Below are positions 50,982 through 60,100 of a stretch of 63,962 nucleotides of DNA, one piece after another. This DNA comes from Ottowia sp. (GTDB lineage Bacteria > Pseudomonadota > Gammaproteobacteria > Burkholderiales > Burkholderiaceae_C): contig JAGOEM010000002.1 of the NCBI GenBank assembly GCA_017997715.1, forward strand, positions 1 through 63,962, written 5' to 3'. Position 1 is the stretch's first letter. Every line of letters begins with the position of its first letter. The notes under the pieces were generated by a model, which saw only the letters and a list, made by a program, of their open reading frames with translations, was not told the DNA's origin and did not search any database. The translations under genes were made by a program, and so were the position numbers.

Positions 50982-53135
50982 TTAGAACGACACGGTGGCC
51001 GACAGGCGGAAGGTGCGCGGCGAGCCGGCCATCAGGAAGCCGTCGCCAAAGGTGCCGATCCAGTACTTCTTGTCGGCCACGTTTTCCACGCTGCCGTTGA
51101 AGCGCACCGGCGTGTTGCCGAACTTGGTGGCGTAGCTGGCCATCAGGTCCAGGCGCTTCCAGGCGGGCACGCGCATGCGGTTGCCCGAATCGGCCCACTG
51201 CTTGCCGGTGTAGTGCACGCGGCCGCCCACCGTCACGCCGTGCAGCGGGGTTTCCCAGTCCAGCCCCAGGCGGGCGCGCAGGCCGGGCGTGCCGTAGGTG
51301 TCGCGGCCGGTGTTGCGCTGCTCGGACTTGATGTGCGCCACGCCGCCCAGCACCGACAGGGTTTGCGTCAGCTTGCCGTACACGCTCCATTCCACGCCGC
51401 GCAGGCGCTGTTCGCCATCGTCGACCAGCTGGTTGGCGCTGTTGGTGATGAAGGAGGGGCGCTTGATCTCGAACGCGCTGACGGTGTGCGTCATCTCGCC
51501 GGTCTGGAACTTCACGCCGAATTCCATCTGCTTGCTGACGCGCGGGCCCATCACTTCACCGGCGTTGGCGTAGGTCACGCCCACCACCTGGCCGGGCTCC
51601 ATGCCTTCGGTGTAGTTGCCGAACAGCGCCACGCTGTCGCCCCAGGGGCGCACCACGGCCGCCACCATGGGCGAGAAGCGGCTCTTGCTGTAGTTGTTCC
51701 AGGGTTGCTTGATGCTCTGGTGGCGCCCACCGACGGTGAGCAGCACCTTGTCGTCGATGAAGCCCATGGTGTCGGCAAACGCCAGCGAACGGAATTCGTT
51801 CTTGGTCTTGGCGTTGGCCTTGTCATAGCCGTTCCACACCGGCGCGGCGGGGAACACCGGCGTGACCGGGTTGTACATGTTGGTGTTGGTGCAGTAGTTG
51901 CAGGCGGTGTTGTTGGTGCCTTCCTTCAACTGCAGGATGTTGGCCGACAACTGCGCGCGGTGCTTGACGCTGCCGGTGTTGAACTTGCCGATCACGCCCG
52001 CTTCTGCGGTGGTGCGCTTGGAACGGGTGTCCACGTTGTAGATGGCGCCGCGCGTGGTGCCGTCCAGCCCGGTGACGAAGGCGCGCGTGCCGAACATCAG
52101 GCCCTTGCCCTCGGCCTGGCCGGCGCCAAAGGCCACGTAGCCTTGCCAGTTCTCGCTGAAGTCGAACTCGCCGCGTGCCAGCACGCCGGTGTTGTCGTAC
52201 TTGCCGTGCGTGCCGCGGAACATGTTGGTGTCGCCCGAAGGCGGGTCCAGCAGCACGCCCACGCCGGGAATCGCCGCATTGCCCAGGAAGTTGAACATGC
52301 CCGGGCTGCCGTTGCTGATCTTGTTGACGCTGTTGTACACGTCCAGCGAAAAGCGCGCGCGGTCGCCCAGGTAGTCCAGGCCCAGCGCGCCGACCGAGCG
52401 GGTCTGCTTCTCGTCCTTGGCGCCCATCTTGCCGGTGCCATAGACGCCGTTGAAGCGCACGCCCAGGCGCTGCTCGGCGCCAAAGCGCTTGCCCAGGTCG
52501 GCATGCACCTGGCCGTAGGAATGCGAGCCGTAGGTGAAGGTCAGCTCGGCAATCGGCTTGCTGAGGGCGCGCTTGGTCACCATGTTGACCGTGCCGGCCA
52601 CGCTGGTGCCGGGCGGCATGCCCGACAGCAGCACGTTGGGGCCGCGCAGCACTTCGACGCGCTCGAACATCTCGATCGGCACCGAGTTGGCCGGCGCAAT
52701 GCCGTACAGCCCATTGGTGGCGATGTCCTGCGCGCCCATGTCCAGCCCGCGCAGGTTGAAGTTCTGCAGCATGTGGTTCTTGTTGGTGGTGAAGACCACC
52801 GCCGGGTCGTTCTCCAGCACGTCCTGCAGCGTCAGGGCCGACCAGTCCTCGGCCAGCTCACGCGTGTAGGCGTTGACGTGCACGGGCGCATTCATGATCG
52901 ACGTGGCACCCAGAATGCCCAGGCGCGCGCCGCGCGCGGCCTTGCGGCCAGGGGCCAGCGTGGGCAAGTCTTCGCGTTCGTAGGTGTCGCGGATGTTGAC
53001 CTGTTCCAGCGTTGGCGTGGCGCCTTCGGCGGCGGGCGCGGTGGGGGTCTGGGTTTGCGCCGAAACGGAGGCGGCGGCCAGCAGCGCCAACACCATGGGA
53101 CTGAGCCGCCAACGGCGGTCGAACGAGGTTTTCAT
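50982..53135 (-). CDS. TonB-dependent siderophore receptor (hydroxamate/pyoverdine type)
   Basis: A 717-residue outer-membrane receptor. Signal peptide region WRLSPMVLALLAAASVSAQT, then TonB box-like TLEQVNIRD. The plug domain has SALTLQDVLENDPAVVFTTN, FNLRGLDMGAQDIATNGLYG and FERVEVLRGPNVLLSGMPPG. A barrel ends RLSATVSF with aromatic last residue. Overall sequence is of the FhuA/FpvA siderophore-receptor family. Ligand unknown. A good Fur box lies about 77 bp upstream of the start. Confidence 0.9.
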   Translation of the reverse strand: MKTSFDRRWRLSPMVLALLAAASVSAQTQTPTAPAAEGATPTLEQVNIRDTYEREDLPTLAPGRKAARGARLGILGATSIMNAPVHVNAYTRELAEDWSALTLQDVLENDPAVVFTTNKNHMLQNFNLRGLDMGAQDIATNGLYGIAPANSVPIEMFERVEVLRGPNVLLSGMPPGTSVAGTVNMVTKRALSKPIAELTFTYGSHSYGQVHADLGKRFGAEQRLGVRFNGVYGTGKMGAKDEKQTRSVGALGLDYLGDRARFSLDVYNSVNKISNGSPGMFNFLGNAAIPGVGVLLDPPSGDTNMFRGTHGKYDNTGVLARGEFDFSENWQGYVAFGAGQAEGKGLMFGTRAFVTGLDGTTRGAIYNVDTRSKRTTAEAGVIGKFNTGSVKHRAQLSANILQLKEGTNNTACNYCTNTNMYNPVTPVFPAAPVWNGYDKANAKTKNEFRSLAFADTMGFIDDKVLLTVGGRHQSIKQPWNNYSKSRFSPMVAAVVRPWGDSVALFGNYTEGMEPGQVVGVTYANAGEVMGPRVSKQMEFGVKFQTGEMTHTVSAFEIKRPSFITNSANQLVDDGEQRLRGVEWSVYGKLTQTLSVLGGVAHIKSEQRNTGRDTYGTPGLRARLGLDWETPLHGVTVGGRVHYTGKQWADSGNRMRVPAWKRLDLMASYATKFGNTPVRFNGSVENVADKKYWIGTFGDGFLMAGSPRTFRLSATVSF

Positions 53136-53211
53136 GAGCGATTTCCTGTGCGGAAGATAAGAACTTTTGGGCTACCCGATGCGAGGTCGGCCGACGTGCA
53201 AGCGGGCAATT

Positions 53212-53230
53212 GCAAATGAGAATGATTCTA
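53212..53230 (-). promoter_or_regulatory. Fur box upstream of siderophore receptor
   Basis: GCAAATGAGAATGATTCTA matches 13 of 19 consensus positions. The GAGAAT/GATTCT pair forms an inverted repeat core. Iron-dependent repression of the receptor is therefore likely. No other gene start is close. Confidence 0.75.
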
Positions 53231-53516
53231 AAACCTTATCTGTATGTATTTGTCACCAAACAGGCTTGCCGGGCGCCCACTGTGGGCTTAAAGCTGCATG
53301 AAAAAGGTAAAGATGGGCCGACGGAGCGCCGTGCGGCCCTTGTTCGGGCGTGACAAGGCGGCCATGGCGGATGGCCTTGGGATGTGCTGGTCTGGCCTTG
53401 GGCGATTTAGGCCGAGGCATGCGTGCCCGGCGCCCGCCACCAGCCGGGCGCGGGCACCCCGGCCCCTGCGCACCGGCTTGCGCAGCGGCGCTAAGCACGC
53501 ACCGGTCAGCCGCGCA
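53231..53516. other. Intergenic stretch between receptor promoter and PNPOx-like gene
   Basis: About 285 bp with no recognised gene. Proline/arginine-rich open frames occur on both strands but lack ribosome sites. It contains short GCCGAGG/CCTTGG-rich tracts only. Confidence 0.45.
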
Positions 53517-53912
53517 TCAAGCGCCCGTGGCGCCGCGCTTCAGGTCCAGCTCGACGCAGTCCGAAGCGCAGCCGCCCTCGGCTTTGGCCTGTGGCGCCTG
53601 CGCGGCGCGGTGCAGCACGGCGCGCGTCGGCCGGATGCGCAGTTGTTCGCCGTGCAGATCGGCCTGGCCGTCCACGATCAGCGAATAGCCGCCTTCGTCG
53701 GCGGGCGGCCAGACCAGGGCCACGGCCGGCCTTTCCTGCGCGTTGGCGCGCGTGCGCCGCCCGGCACCGTTGACCACCAGCGCATCGCCGTCGAAAGCGG
53801 CGTAAACCGCCACCGCATGCGGCGCGCCCTGCGCGGGGCTGGTCATCAGGTAGGCGTAGCGGTAGCGGGCCAGGGCTTCGGCCAGCTGCGGCAGTTCAAC
53901 CGGAATGCTCAT
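53517..53912 (-). CDS. Pyridoxamine 5'-phosphate oxidase-like split-barrel protein
   Basis: A 131-residue protein of the PNPOx-like FMN/F420/haem-binding split barrel: YRYAYLMTSPAQGAPHAVAV, LVVNGAGRRTRANAQERPAV, LVWPPADEGGYSLIVDGQAD. HugZ-like haem oxygenases share this fold. The neighbouring iron receptor makes a haem or flavin role conceivable, but ligands are not identifiable. The C-terminus is Cys-containing (GGCASDCVELDL). Confidence 0.72.
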   Translation of the reverse strand: MSIPVELPQLAEALARYRYAYLMTSPAQGAPHAVAVYAAFDGDALVVNGAGRRTRANAQERPAVALVWPPADEGGYSLIVDGQADLHGEQLRIRPTRAVLHRAAQAPQAKAEGGCASDCVELDLKRGATGA

Positions 53913-54000
53913 GACGGTGCTTTCTGTGACCGGGACGATGGCCTGGCGCGGCGCGCGCTGTTCATGCGGGTGCGGCGGCGCAGGCCAATGTTAACTATGA

Positions 54001-54050
54001 ATGTTATAGCTATCTGCGCCGACTGGACGGGCGCTACAGCCACAAAACGC
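54001..54050 (+). repeat. Dispersed repeat, copy 17
   Basis: TGTTATAGCTATCTGCGCC, short loop, then GGGCGCTACAGCCACAAAAC. It lies between two minus-strand genes, 24 bp after the end of the acetoacetyl-CoA synthetase gene. Confidence 0.8.
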
Positions 54051-54073
54051 ATAAATTTTTGCCGCTCGCCGCG

Positions 54074-56260
54074 TCAAGCTTCGCGCTGCTGCGCCTGGCG
54101 TTCGCGCGCAAAGCCCACGTACCAGTCCAGGCAAGCGGGGTTGGACATGGCTTCGCGGTTGACCACCTTTTCCAGCGGGTGGCCCAGCAGCAGCTTCTTG
54201 ATCGGCAGCTCCTGCTTCTTGCCGGACAGCGTGCGCGGAATTTCGCCCACGTGAAAGATGTCGTCCGGCACAAAGCGCGGGCTCAGGCTGGTCCGGATGG
54301 CGTCGTTCAGGCGGCGGCGAAGCCCATCGTCCAGCTCAACCCCCGGGCGCAGCACCACGAACAGCGGCATGTAGCTGTCGCGCCCCAGGTATTCCAGGTC
54401 GATCACCATCGAATCCAGCACTTCCGCAACGCCCTCGACGGCGCTGTAGATCTCGCTGGTGCCCATGCGCAGGCCGTGGCGGTTGATGGTGGCGTCGCTG
54501 CGGCCGTAGATCACGCACCATTCGCCTTCGCCGTGGTCGTCGCCAATGCGCAGCCAATCGCCATGCCGCCAGACGCTGCCGGCGCTGGCGGGAAGATCCC
54601 GCTCGCCGGGCCGCCCCAAGACCGCGACGGCCCCCGGGCTTTGCGAGGCCAGCGCCCCAGGCGAAGCCGGCAAGCGTGGGGGCGCCGTTGCGCCGCCACC
54701 GGGCTTGCGGCCGTGGCCGGGCGGGTACATCTCGAAATAGCTGGCCTTGTAGCGCGCGCCGTCGGGGTCGTTCACCAGGTACAGGGGCATCGACGGAATC
54801 GGCTGCGTGCACACCAGCTCGCCCACCTGGCCGACCACGGGCTCGCCCGCGTCGTTCCAGGCCTCTACCGCCGCACCCAGCATGCGGCACTGCATGACGC
54901 CCGGGCGCTGCGGCAACTCGGGGTGGCCGCCGATGAAGGCGCCGCAAAAATCGGTGCCGCCAGAAATATTGGCCCACCAGATGTCCTGCTGCGCCGGGGT
55001 TTTTGCGATGCGGTGAAACTGCGCGCTGCCCCATTGCTGCACGTCGGCCGCCAGCGGCGAACCGGTGCTGCCCAATGCCCAGACGCGCGACAGATCGCCG
55101 CAGGCGCCCACATCCACCCCCGCCTTCATGCAGTTGGCGTAAAACGCCGCGCCCGCACCAAAAAAGCTGACGCGGTGGCGCGCGGCAAAGCGCCACAGCA
55201 CGGTCCAGTCGGGCGCCTCTTTGCTGCCGCCGGGGCTGCCGTCAAAGATGACGCAGGTGGTGCCCGACAGCAGGCCCGCCACTTGCGCGTTCCACATCAC
55301 CCAGCCGGTCGAGCTGTACCAGTGAAAGCGTTCGCCCAGCGTGCGCGGGTCGTAGCTGCTGCCCACGTCGTTGTGCAGCGCCGACAGCATCATCATCACC
55401 AGAATCATGCCGCCGTGCCCATGCACGATGGGCTTGGGCAGGCCGGTGGTGCCGCTGGAATAGACCACCCACAGCGGGTGGTCAAACGGGAGCCAATCGG
55501 CTTCAAACGCTGCGGTTTCAGCATCATTTCGGGCTGTAACGCCCGCCAGGTCGGCGGCATCAGCTATCAAAATTGAACTGCTCAGGTTCCCGCACACGAT
55601 CAGGTGCTGAACCGTGGGCAGCGCCGCGCGCAGCGCCTGCACCTCGGCCTGGCGGTCGATGTCGCGCCCCGCCCAGGTCACGCCGTCCACGGCAATCAGC
55701 ACCTTGGGGTTGATCTGCTTGAAGCGGTCCAGCACCGCATGGGTGCCCATGTCGGGCGCGCACACGCTCCAGACCGCGCCGATGCTGGCGGTGGCCAGAA
55801 AGGCCACCATGGTCTCTGGAATGTTCGGCATGTAGGCGGCCACGCAGTCGCCGCGCTGCACGCCCTGCGCCCGCAGGTGCAGCGCCAGCGCCGCCACCTG
55901 GCGCTGCAGATCGGGCCAGCTCAGCTCGCGCACCTGGCCTTTCTCGTTCTCGCTGATCACGGCGGGCACACCGGCCGCGTGCGCCGCGTGCACGTGGCGC
56001 AGCACCTGCCGCGCATAGCTGGTCTGCGCGCCGGGAAACCACTCGGCCCCCGGCATCACGTTCTTGGCCAGCACCGCGCTGTGGGGCGTGGGCGACTGGA
56101 TGTCGAAGTAGTCCCAGATGCTTTGCCAGAACCCGTCCAGATCGCTGACCGACCAAGTCCACAGGTCGTGATAGCAATCGAAGTGCAGGCCACGCGTGTC
56201 GCGCAACCAGTTCTGGTACAGGCGGATCTGAGGGACGTGGGGAGCGCCGGTCGTGTTCAT
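54074..56260 (-). CDS. Acetoacetyl-CoA synthetase (acetoacetate-CoA ligase)
   Basis: A 728-residue ANL-family enzyme activating acetoacetate to its CoA thioester. Signatures: N-terminal acetoacetyl-CoA synthetase WSVSDLDGFWQSIWDYF, AMP-binding VVYSSGTTGLPKPIVHGHGG, ATP motifs RFHWYSSTGWVMWN and WRHGDWLRIGDDHGEGEW, and C-terminal GRSDATINRHGLRMGTSEIY with the adenylating Lys in LSGKKQELPIKKLLLG. The family usually has about 650-660 residues. The extra length comes from two inserts: residues about 228-250, overlapping repeat copy 18, and a Pro/Ala/Gly-rich insert of about 45 residues at about 515-560. Both are in frame. Confidence 0.9.
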   Translation of the reverse strand: MNTTGAPHVPQIRLYQNWLRDTRGLHFDCYHDLWTWSVSDLDGFWQSIWDYFDIQSPTPHSAVLAKNVMPGAEWFPGAQTSYARQVLRHVHAAHAAGVPAVISENEKGQVRELSWPDLQRQVAALALHLRAQGVQRGDCVAAYMPNIPETMVAFLATASIGAVWSVCAPDMGTHAVLDRFKQINPKVLIAVDGVTWAGRDIDRQAEVQALRAALPTVQHLIVCGNLSSSILIADAADLAGVTARNDAETAAFEADWLPFDHPLWVVYSSGTTGLPKPIVHGHGGMILVMMMLSALHNDVGSSYDPRTLGERFHWYSSTGWVMWNAQVAGLLSGTTCVIFDGSPGGSKEAPDWTVLWRFAARHRVSFFGAGAAFYANCMKAGVDVGACGDLSRVWALGSTGSPLAADVQQWGSAQFHRIAKTPAQQDIWWANISGGTDFCGAFIGGHPELPQRPGVMQCRMLGAAVEAWNDAGEPVVGQVGELVCTQPIPSMPLYLVNDPDGARYKASYFEMYPPGHGRKPGGGATAPPRLPASPGALASQSPGAVAVLGRPGERDLPASAGSVWRHGDWLRIGDDHGEGEWCVIYGRSDATINRHGLRMGTSEIYSAVEGVAEVLDSMVIDLEYLGRDSYMPLFVVLRPGVELDDGLRRRLNDAIRTSLSPRFVPDDIFHVGEIPRTLSGKKQELPIKKLLLGHPLEKVVNREAMSNPACLDWYVGFARERQAQQREA
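55525..55578 (-). repeat. Dispersed repeat, copy 18, in frame inside acetoacetyl-CoA synthetase gene
   Basis: On the minus strand: TTTTGATAGCTGATGCCGCC, loop, then GGCGGGCGTTACAGCCCGAA. It encodes ILIADAADLAGVTARNDA, just before the AMP-binding YSSGTTG motif. Confidence 0.65.
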
Positions 56261-56588
56261 GCGGCGATTATGGGCAGCTGGTACGCCAACGCCGAGCTAT
56301 CGAAAGACGAAACCGCGCTTTTACAGTCAGGGTAGCGTTGCAGATGGTCGCCTGAGCGCCCGGCATCGCTGCGCTTTGCCTTGAACGCAGATCCATCGGT
56401 GTCATTGCGTTCCGATAGCTCTGCGTTGGCTTACCAGGCCCTGGCCACGTTACTCGTACCGAGGGGTCACTGAAATATGGCTGCAGCGAGCGACCATCAA
56501 GCGCGAGCAGCTGCTGAAATAAGAGCGATCGGTGACCCGGGACGCGCTACGCCAACTCGACGAACGCTGCGGCAGCAGGCGCGCGGGT
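56261..56588. other. Intergenic stretch without recognised genes
   Basis: About 330 bp. GC is noticeably lower than in the surroundings. It holds no ribosome site with a long enough frame and no clear hairpin terminator. It lies between two minus-strand genes, downstream of the secreted-protein gene. Confidence 0.45.
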
Positions 56589-57104
56589 CTACTGGTTACA
56601 AAGGCTGGCCTTGTCCAGGCATGGCAGGGCCGTCAGCATCTGCCCACTGTAGGGGCCTTTGAAGAGCGCCCATCGACGGCCTTTGCCGTGGGGCAGGACT
56701 TCCAGCGCGCTGTGCGCGGCGGTGTGCTTCTCTACCCACTGCCCGGGGTAGTTCTTCAGGTCGCCATCCTGCGTCTTGGACACGGTCTCCATCATCTGCC
56801 GGGCTTTCTCGTCGCTGTCGAGCAGCCACAGCCAGGCGTTCTTCTCGGTCGCATGTAGGCGCTGCGCCAGCTCGGTCAGCTGCGCATCGCTCAAGCCCGC
56901 GGGCACCACGTAGTATTTGCGCCGAAAACCGTGCCGGTCCGTGAATTCGCCAATGGGCCTGGCAACAGGAGAAGCGCTGGAAGGAGAGGGTGATGGGTTC
57001 ATGGCATTCGGTTCCGGGGCCTTTGCCAAGGCACCGCCTGATCCGGCCAAACAAAGGGCAGCGGCAACGGCGGTGAGTTGTTTCATGGCCTTGATTCGGG
57101 GCAT
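56589..57104 (-). CDS. Uncharacterised secreted protein
   Basis: A 171-residue protein with a signal peptide (KQLTAVAAALCLAGSGGALA), a Ser/Pro linker, then an uncharacterised domain: FTDRHGFRRKYYVVPAGLSD, AWLWLLDSDEKARQMMETVS, ALFKGPYSGQMLTALPCLDK, ending ASLCNQ. The two C-terminal cysteines could pair in the periplasm. ATG 57104 and ATG 57086 are both possible starts; the first has AGAAA upstream. No family was recognised. It follows a truncated gene remnant on the same strand. Confidence 0.62.
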   Translation of the reverse strand: MPRIKAMKQLTAVAAALCLAGSGGALAKAPEPNAMNPSPSPSSASPVARPIGEFTDRHGFRRKYYVVPAGLSDAQLTELAQRLHATEKNAWLWLLDSDEKARQMMETVSKTQDGDLKNYPGQWVEKHTAAHSALEVLPHGKGRRWALFKGPYSGQMLTALPCLDKASLCNQ

Positions 57105-57187
57105 GGGTGGTTTTCTCCGTGTGCGATCAAGAAGCCGAAGCACGGGCGTGCATCGGCTTCTTCATTGTCGTCAAAGGCGCGGCGGCT

Positions 57188-57475
57188 TCAGATCCACGGC
57201 ACAAAGGGCACGCCTTCTCCCTTGAGCTTGTTCCAGGCGTCCTTGGCCGCGTCGACGCCCGCCTCGGCCAGGTTGCCCAGGGCATCCGCGGCGGCGTCCC
57301 CAAGATCCGCCAGGCCATCGATAACTTCCTTGGCACCGCCCGAAAGCTCCTTGGACCAGGTTTCCGCGATGCGCTTGGCGGCGTCGCCCCCTTCCTGCAA
57401 GAGGTTGGTCACAACCTCCTTGGCCTCCTCGATGCCGTTGTCGACGAAGGACGTCAGGGCGTCGGGTGAGGATGA
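57188..57475 (-). pseudogene. 5'-truncated remnant encoding an amphipathic helical C-terminus
   Basis: The coding-like signal (strong G/C third positions) covers about 95 codons ending VPFVPWI, with residues such as IEEAKEVVTNLLQEGGDAAK, KELSGGAKEVIDGLADLGDA and AAADALGNLAEAGVDAAKDA. Upstream of about 57475 coding character stops, and no ATG, GTG or TTG with ribosome site starts the long version. A GTG at 57412 could give a 74-residue product but sits only 2 bp from AAGGAGG. I read it as the tail of a broken larger gene. The parent is not recognised. Its helical pattern resembles tails of secreted toxins. Confidence 0.45.
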
Positions 57476-57867
57476 GGTGGTGGTGCGATGTACGGACGCG
57501 AACCAATGGGTTGCATGTGCGACTACTCCAAGATTCTGAAAAATGGCTTGCCGTCCTGCGTCCAGTCAGGGCAGCGGCTTTGCCCCGCCGAGCCCAGAAA
57601 CGACTCGCCATTCGGACAACCTCGCACTTTGACCGTCGCCCGCCGACTTGCCCATCCGCATCGTTCCCATCGGTAGAGTTCCTAGGTGACCCCGTGGTTC
57701 GTCTCTTCCCTCTGAGCGCTCCTCATCGCAGGCGGGAATTGGTTGCACTTATTTTCAAACCCATTACTCGGACGTAACCGCTCGCGCCGCTGTGCCGCGG
57801 CTTTACGTTCCGCTGTGCGGCGGCGTGGGTGGCGGTGGTGGTGAGTGTGGCTGCGGCCTTTTCCGCA
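57476..57867. other. Gene-poor stretch left of two-component system
   Basis: About 390 bp without a supported gene. Short frames on both strands are Arg/Ser-rich with mixed codon use. Coding character decays into it from the remnant at 57188-57475, which suggests a deletion or insertion scar. Confidence 0.4.
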
Positions 57868-59181
57868 CTACTGCGGTCGGAAGTGGCGGGGCAGCACCAC
57901 ATGCGCGACGAGGCCTTTGCCCTGCGCGCCTGCGCCCAGCCACACGCGCCCGCCGTGCGCCGCCGCGATGTTGCGCGCAATCGCCAGGCCCAGGCCGGTG
58001 CCGCCGGTGTCGCGCCCGCGCGAGGCTTCGCCGCGCACAAAGGGCTCGAACATGCGTTCGCGCCGTTCCGGCGCAATGCCGGGGCCGTCGTCGGCCACCT
58101 GCACGTGCACTTCGTCGGCGCTGGCGTGGACCGACACCTGGGCGTTGCCGCCGTAGCGCACGGCGTTGTCGATCAGGTTCTGCAGCAGGCGCGTCAGTGC
58201 GCGCGGCGCGGCCGATACGGTGACCGGCATGGCCACCGCCAACTGCACCGGCTGGCCCAGGTCGCTGGCGTCGTCCACCATGCCTTCCAGCAAGGCCACC
58301 AGATCGACCGGCATGCACGCCTCGCGCAGCTGGGTGCTGCGCGCGTAGTCCAGGCCTTCGTCGATCAGGGCGGCCATCGCATCCAGGTCGGCGTCGATGG
58401 CTTCGCGCGGGGCGTCGGCCGGCAGATCGGACAGGCGCAGCTTGAGCCGCGTGAGCGGCGTTTTCAAGTCGTGCGAGATCGCGCCCAGGATGAAGGTGCG
58501 TTCGCGCAGCTGTGCCAGCACGGCGCGCTGCATGGTGTTGAAGCCGGTGGCCAGCGTGCGCACTTCCATCGGGCCGCGCTCTTCCATGGGCGCGGAGGTG
58601 GCGATGTTGCGCGCCAGTTGGCCTCCGGCGGCCGTCAGGCGCTTCAGCGGGCGCGTGACGGCGTTCACCGCCCAGATCGACACCAGGGCCACCAGCAGCG
58701 TGATGACGCCGGTGTAGCCCAGCACCTGCAGCAGCGATGGGCGCGAGCTGGGCAGGGGCTGGTCAAACAGCACCGCCAGGCGCTGGCCGCGGTCCAGCGG
58801 CAGCAGCAGCACGGGGTGCCCCTGGCTGGCGCCGGCCGCCACCTGAATGCCATCGCCCAACTGGCTGGCCACCGCTTCGCGCAGCGCATGCAAGTCGCCC
58901 GGCGGTTCCGGCTCGATGGCCTGGCCGTCTGCCCACAGTGCCAGCCGGTAGCCGCCGCGGCGCAGCTTGTCCAGCTGGCCGGCGCGCGCCGCATCGTCCA
59001 TGGGCAGCAGGTGCTGGCGCAGCCACTGCAAGTCCTGCGCGGTCTGTTCGTTGGCCAGGTGCCGCGCCGCGTAGCCGCGCGTGGCGCCGACCACGCCGTA
59101 GCTCAGCAGCTGCAGCAGCAACAGGCTGCCGACCAGGATCAGCAGCAAGCGCGCCTTGAGCGAACCCAGCCACACGTTCAT
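57868..59181 (-). CDS. Sensor histidine kinase (EnvZ/OmpB-like)
   Basis: A 437-residue inner-membrane kinase. First helix at about 10-33 (ARLLLILVGSLLLLQLLSYG), periplasmic region to about 150, second helix at about 153-175, HAMP (VNAVTRPLKRLTAAGGQLAR), H237 in LGAISHDLKTPLTRLKLRLS, then HATPase N box (LLQNLIDNAVRYGG), DDGPGIAPERRERMFEPFVR and GTGLGLAIARNIAAAHGG. The ATG overlaps the regulator stop (ATGA), so the pair is coupled. Confidence 0.9.
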   Translation of the reverse strand: MNVWLGSLKARLLLILVGSLLLLQLLSYGVVGATRGYAARHLANEQTAQDLQWLRQHLLPMDDAARAGQLDKLRRGGYRLALWADGQAIEPEPPGDLHALREAVASQLGDGIQVAAGASQGHPVLLLPLDRGQRLAVLFDQPLPSSRPSLLQVLGYTGVITLLVALVSIWAVNAVTRPLKRLTAAGGQLARNIATSAPMEERGPMEVRTLATGFNTMQRAVLAQLRERTFILGAISHDLKTPLTRLKLRLSDLPADAPREAIDADLDAMAALIDEGLDYARSTQLREACMPVDLVALLEGMVDDASDLGQPVQLAVAMPVTVSAAPRALTRLLQNLIDNAVRYGGNAQVSVHASADEVHVQVADDGPGIAPERRERMFEPFVRGEASRGRDTGGTGLGLAIARNIAAAHGGRVWLGAGAQGKGLVAHVVLPRHFRPQ

Positions 59182-59936
59182 GCCAGCCCCTCGTCGTGCC
59201 AGATGACGGCCTTGGCCAGCACGTAGCCTTCGTTGCGCACGGTCTTGATGTACTGCGGCTCGCGCGCGTCGTCGCGCAGGCGTTTGCGCAGGCGCGACAC
59301 GCGCAGGTCGATCGATCGGTCGAACACATCCGCGTCGCGCCCCGCCAGGTGTACCAGCAGCTGATCGCGCGTGACGATGCGCTGCGCGTGTTCAACCAGG
59401 AAGCGGAGCAGGTTGAATTCGGCCCCGTTCAGCGGCACGGCCATGCCCTGCGGGTCCAGCAGCAGGCGTTCCACGCCATCCAGCTGCCATTCGCCAAACC
59501 GCACAAAGCGCAGGCGCTGCGCGCTGGCCTGACCCGGCGGCAGCATGCGCGCGCGCCGCAGCACGGCGCGAATGCGGGCCACCAATTCGCGCGGTGTGAA
59601 GGGCTTGGGCATGTAGTCATCGGCACCCATTTCCAGGCCGATGATGCGGTCGACGTCTTCGCCCAGCGCGGTCAGCAGCAGGATCGGCGTGGCGGCGTGT
59701 TCGCCCTGGCGCAGCGACTGGAGCACCGCCAAGCCGTCTTCGCCCGGCATCATCACGTCCAGCACGATCAGGTCCACCGGCGTTTGCGCCAGCACGGCGC
59801 GCAGGGTGCGGCCCGACGCCACCGCACTGACGCGAAAGCCCTGGCGCGTCAGCTGTTCGGCCAGCAGTTCGCGGATCGACGGGTCGTCGTCCACGACGGC
59901 GATGTGGTCAACGGGTTCCATGCGCTCGGTTTCCAT
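59178..59936 (-). CDS. OmpR-family response regulator
   Basis: A 252-residue transcription regulator. The receiver domain has VVDDDPS, phospho-acceptor D60 (VLDVMMPGED), and switch residues TAL and PKPF. The winged-helix domain at about 140-240 has DVFDRSIDLRVSRLRKRLRD and IKTVRNEGYVLAK. ATG 59936 is taken; ATG 59921 is possible. It is divergently arranged with the small secreted-protein gene at 60101, which could be a target. Confidence 0.9.
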   Translation of the reverse strand: METERMEPVDHIAVVDDDPSIRELLAEQLTRQGFRVSAVASGRTLRAVLAQTPVDLIVLDVMMPGEDGLAVLQSLRQGEHAATPILLLTALGEDVDRIIGLEMGADDYMPKPFTPRELVARIRAVLRRARMLPPGQASAQRLRFVRFGEWQLDGVERLLLDPQGMAVPLNGAEFNLLRFLVEHAQRIVTRDQLLVHLAGRDADVFDRSIDLRVSRLRKRLRDDAREPQYIKTVRNEGYVLAKAVIWHDEGLA

Positions 59937-60100
59937 GCCCCCAGTTTAGGCAGCGCGCGGGGAGTTTTGTATCGCACTTTGTCCGCGGCCTGCGTGGACA
60001 CAGCGCGGTACGCAACCACGGGCCGGCGGACAAGCTTTCAAGGCGCCTTCGCGGTGCAATCCAGTCATCCCAACCCCAACCCCAACGCAAGGAGCTTGAC

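Noticed and set aside
50946..53219. Long plus-strand open frame (757 codons) opposite the siderophore receptor
   Set aside because: Complement of the receptor; composition is Ala/Val/His/Gln-rich as expected of an antisense frame, and it overlaps the Fur box.
57466..57777. Plus-strand open frame of 103 codons in the gene-poor stretch
   Set aside because: Arg/Pro-rich text with mixed codon positions, no ribosome site and no domain; the opposite strand carries a better coding signal.
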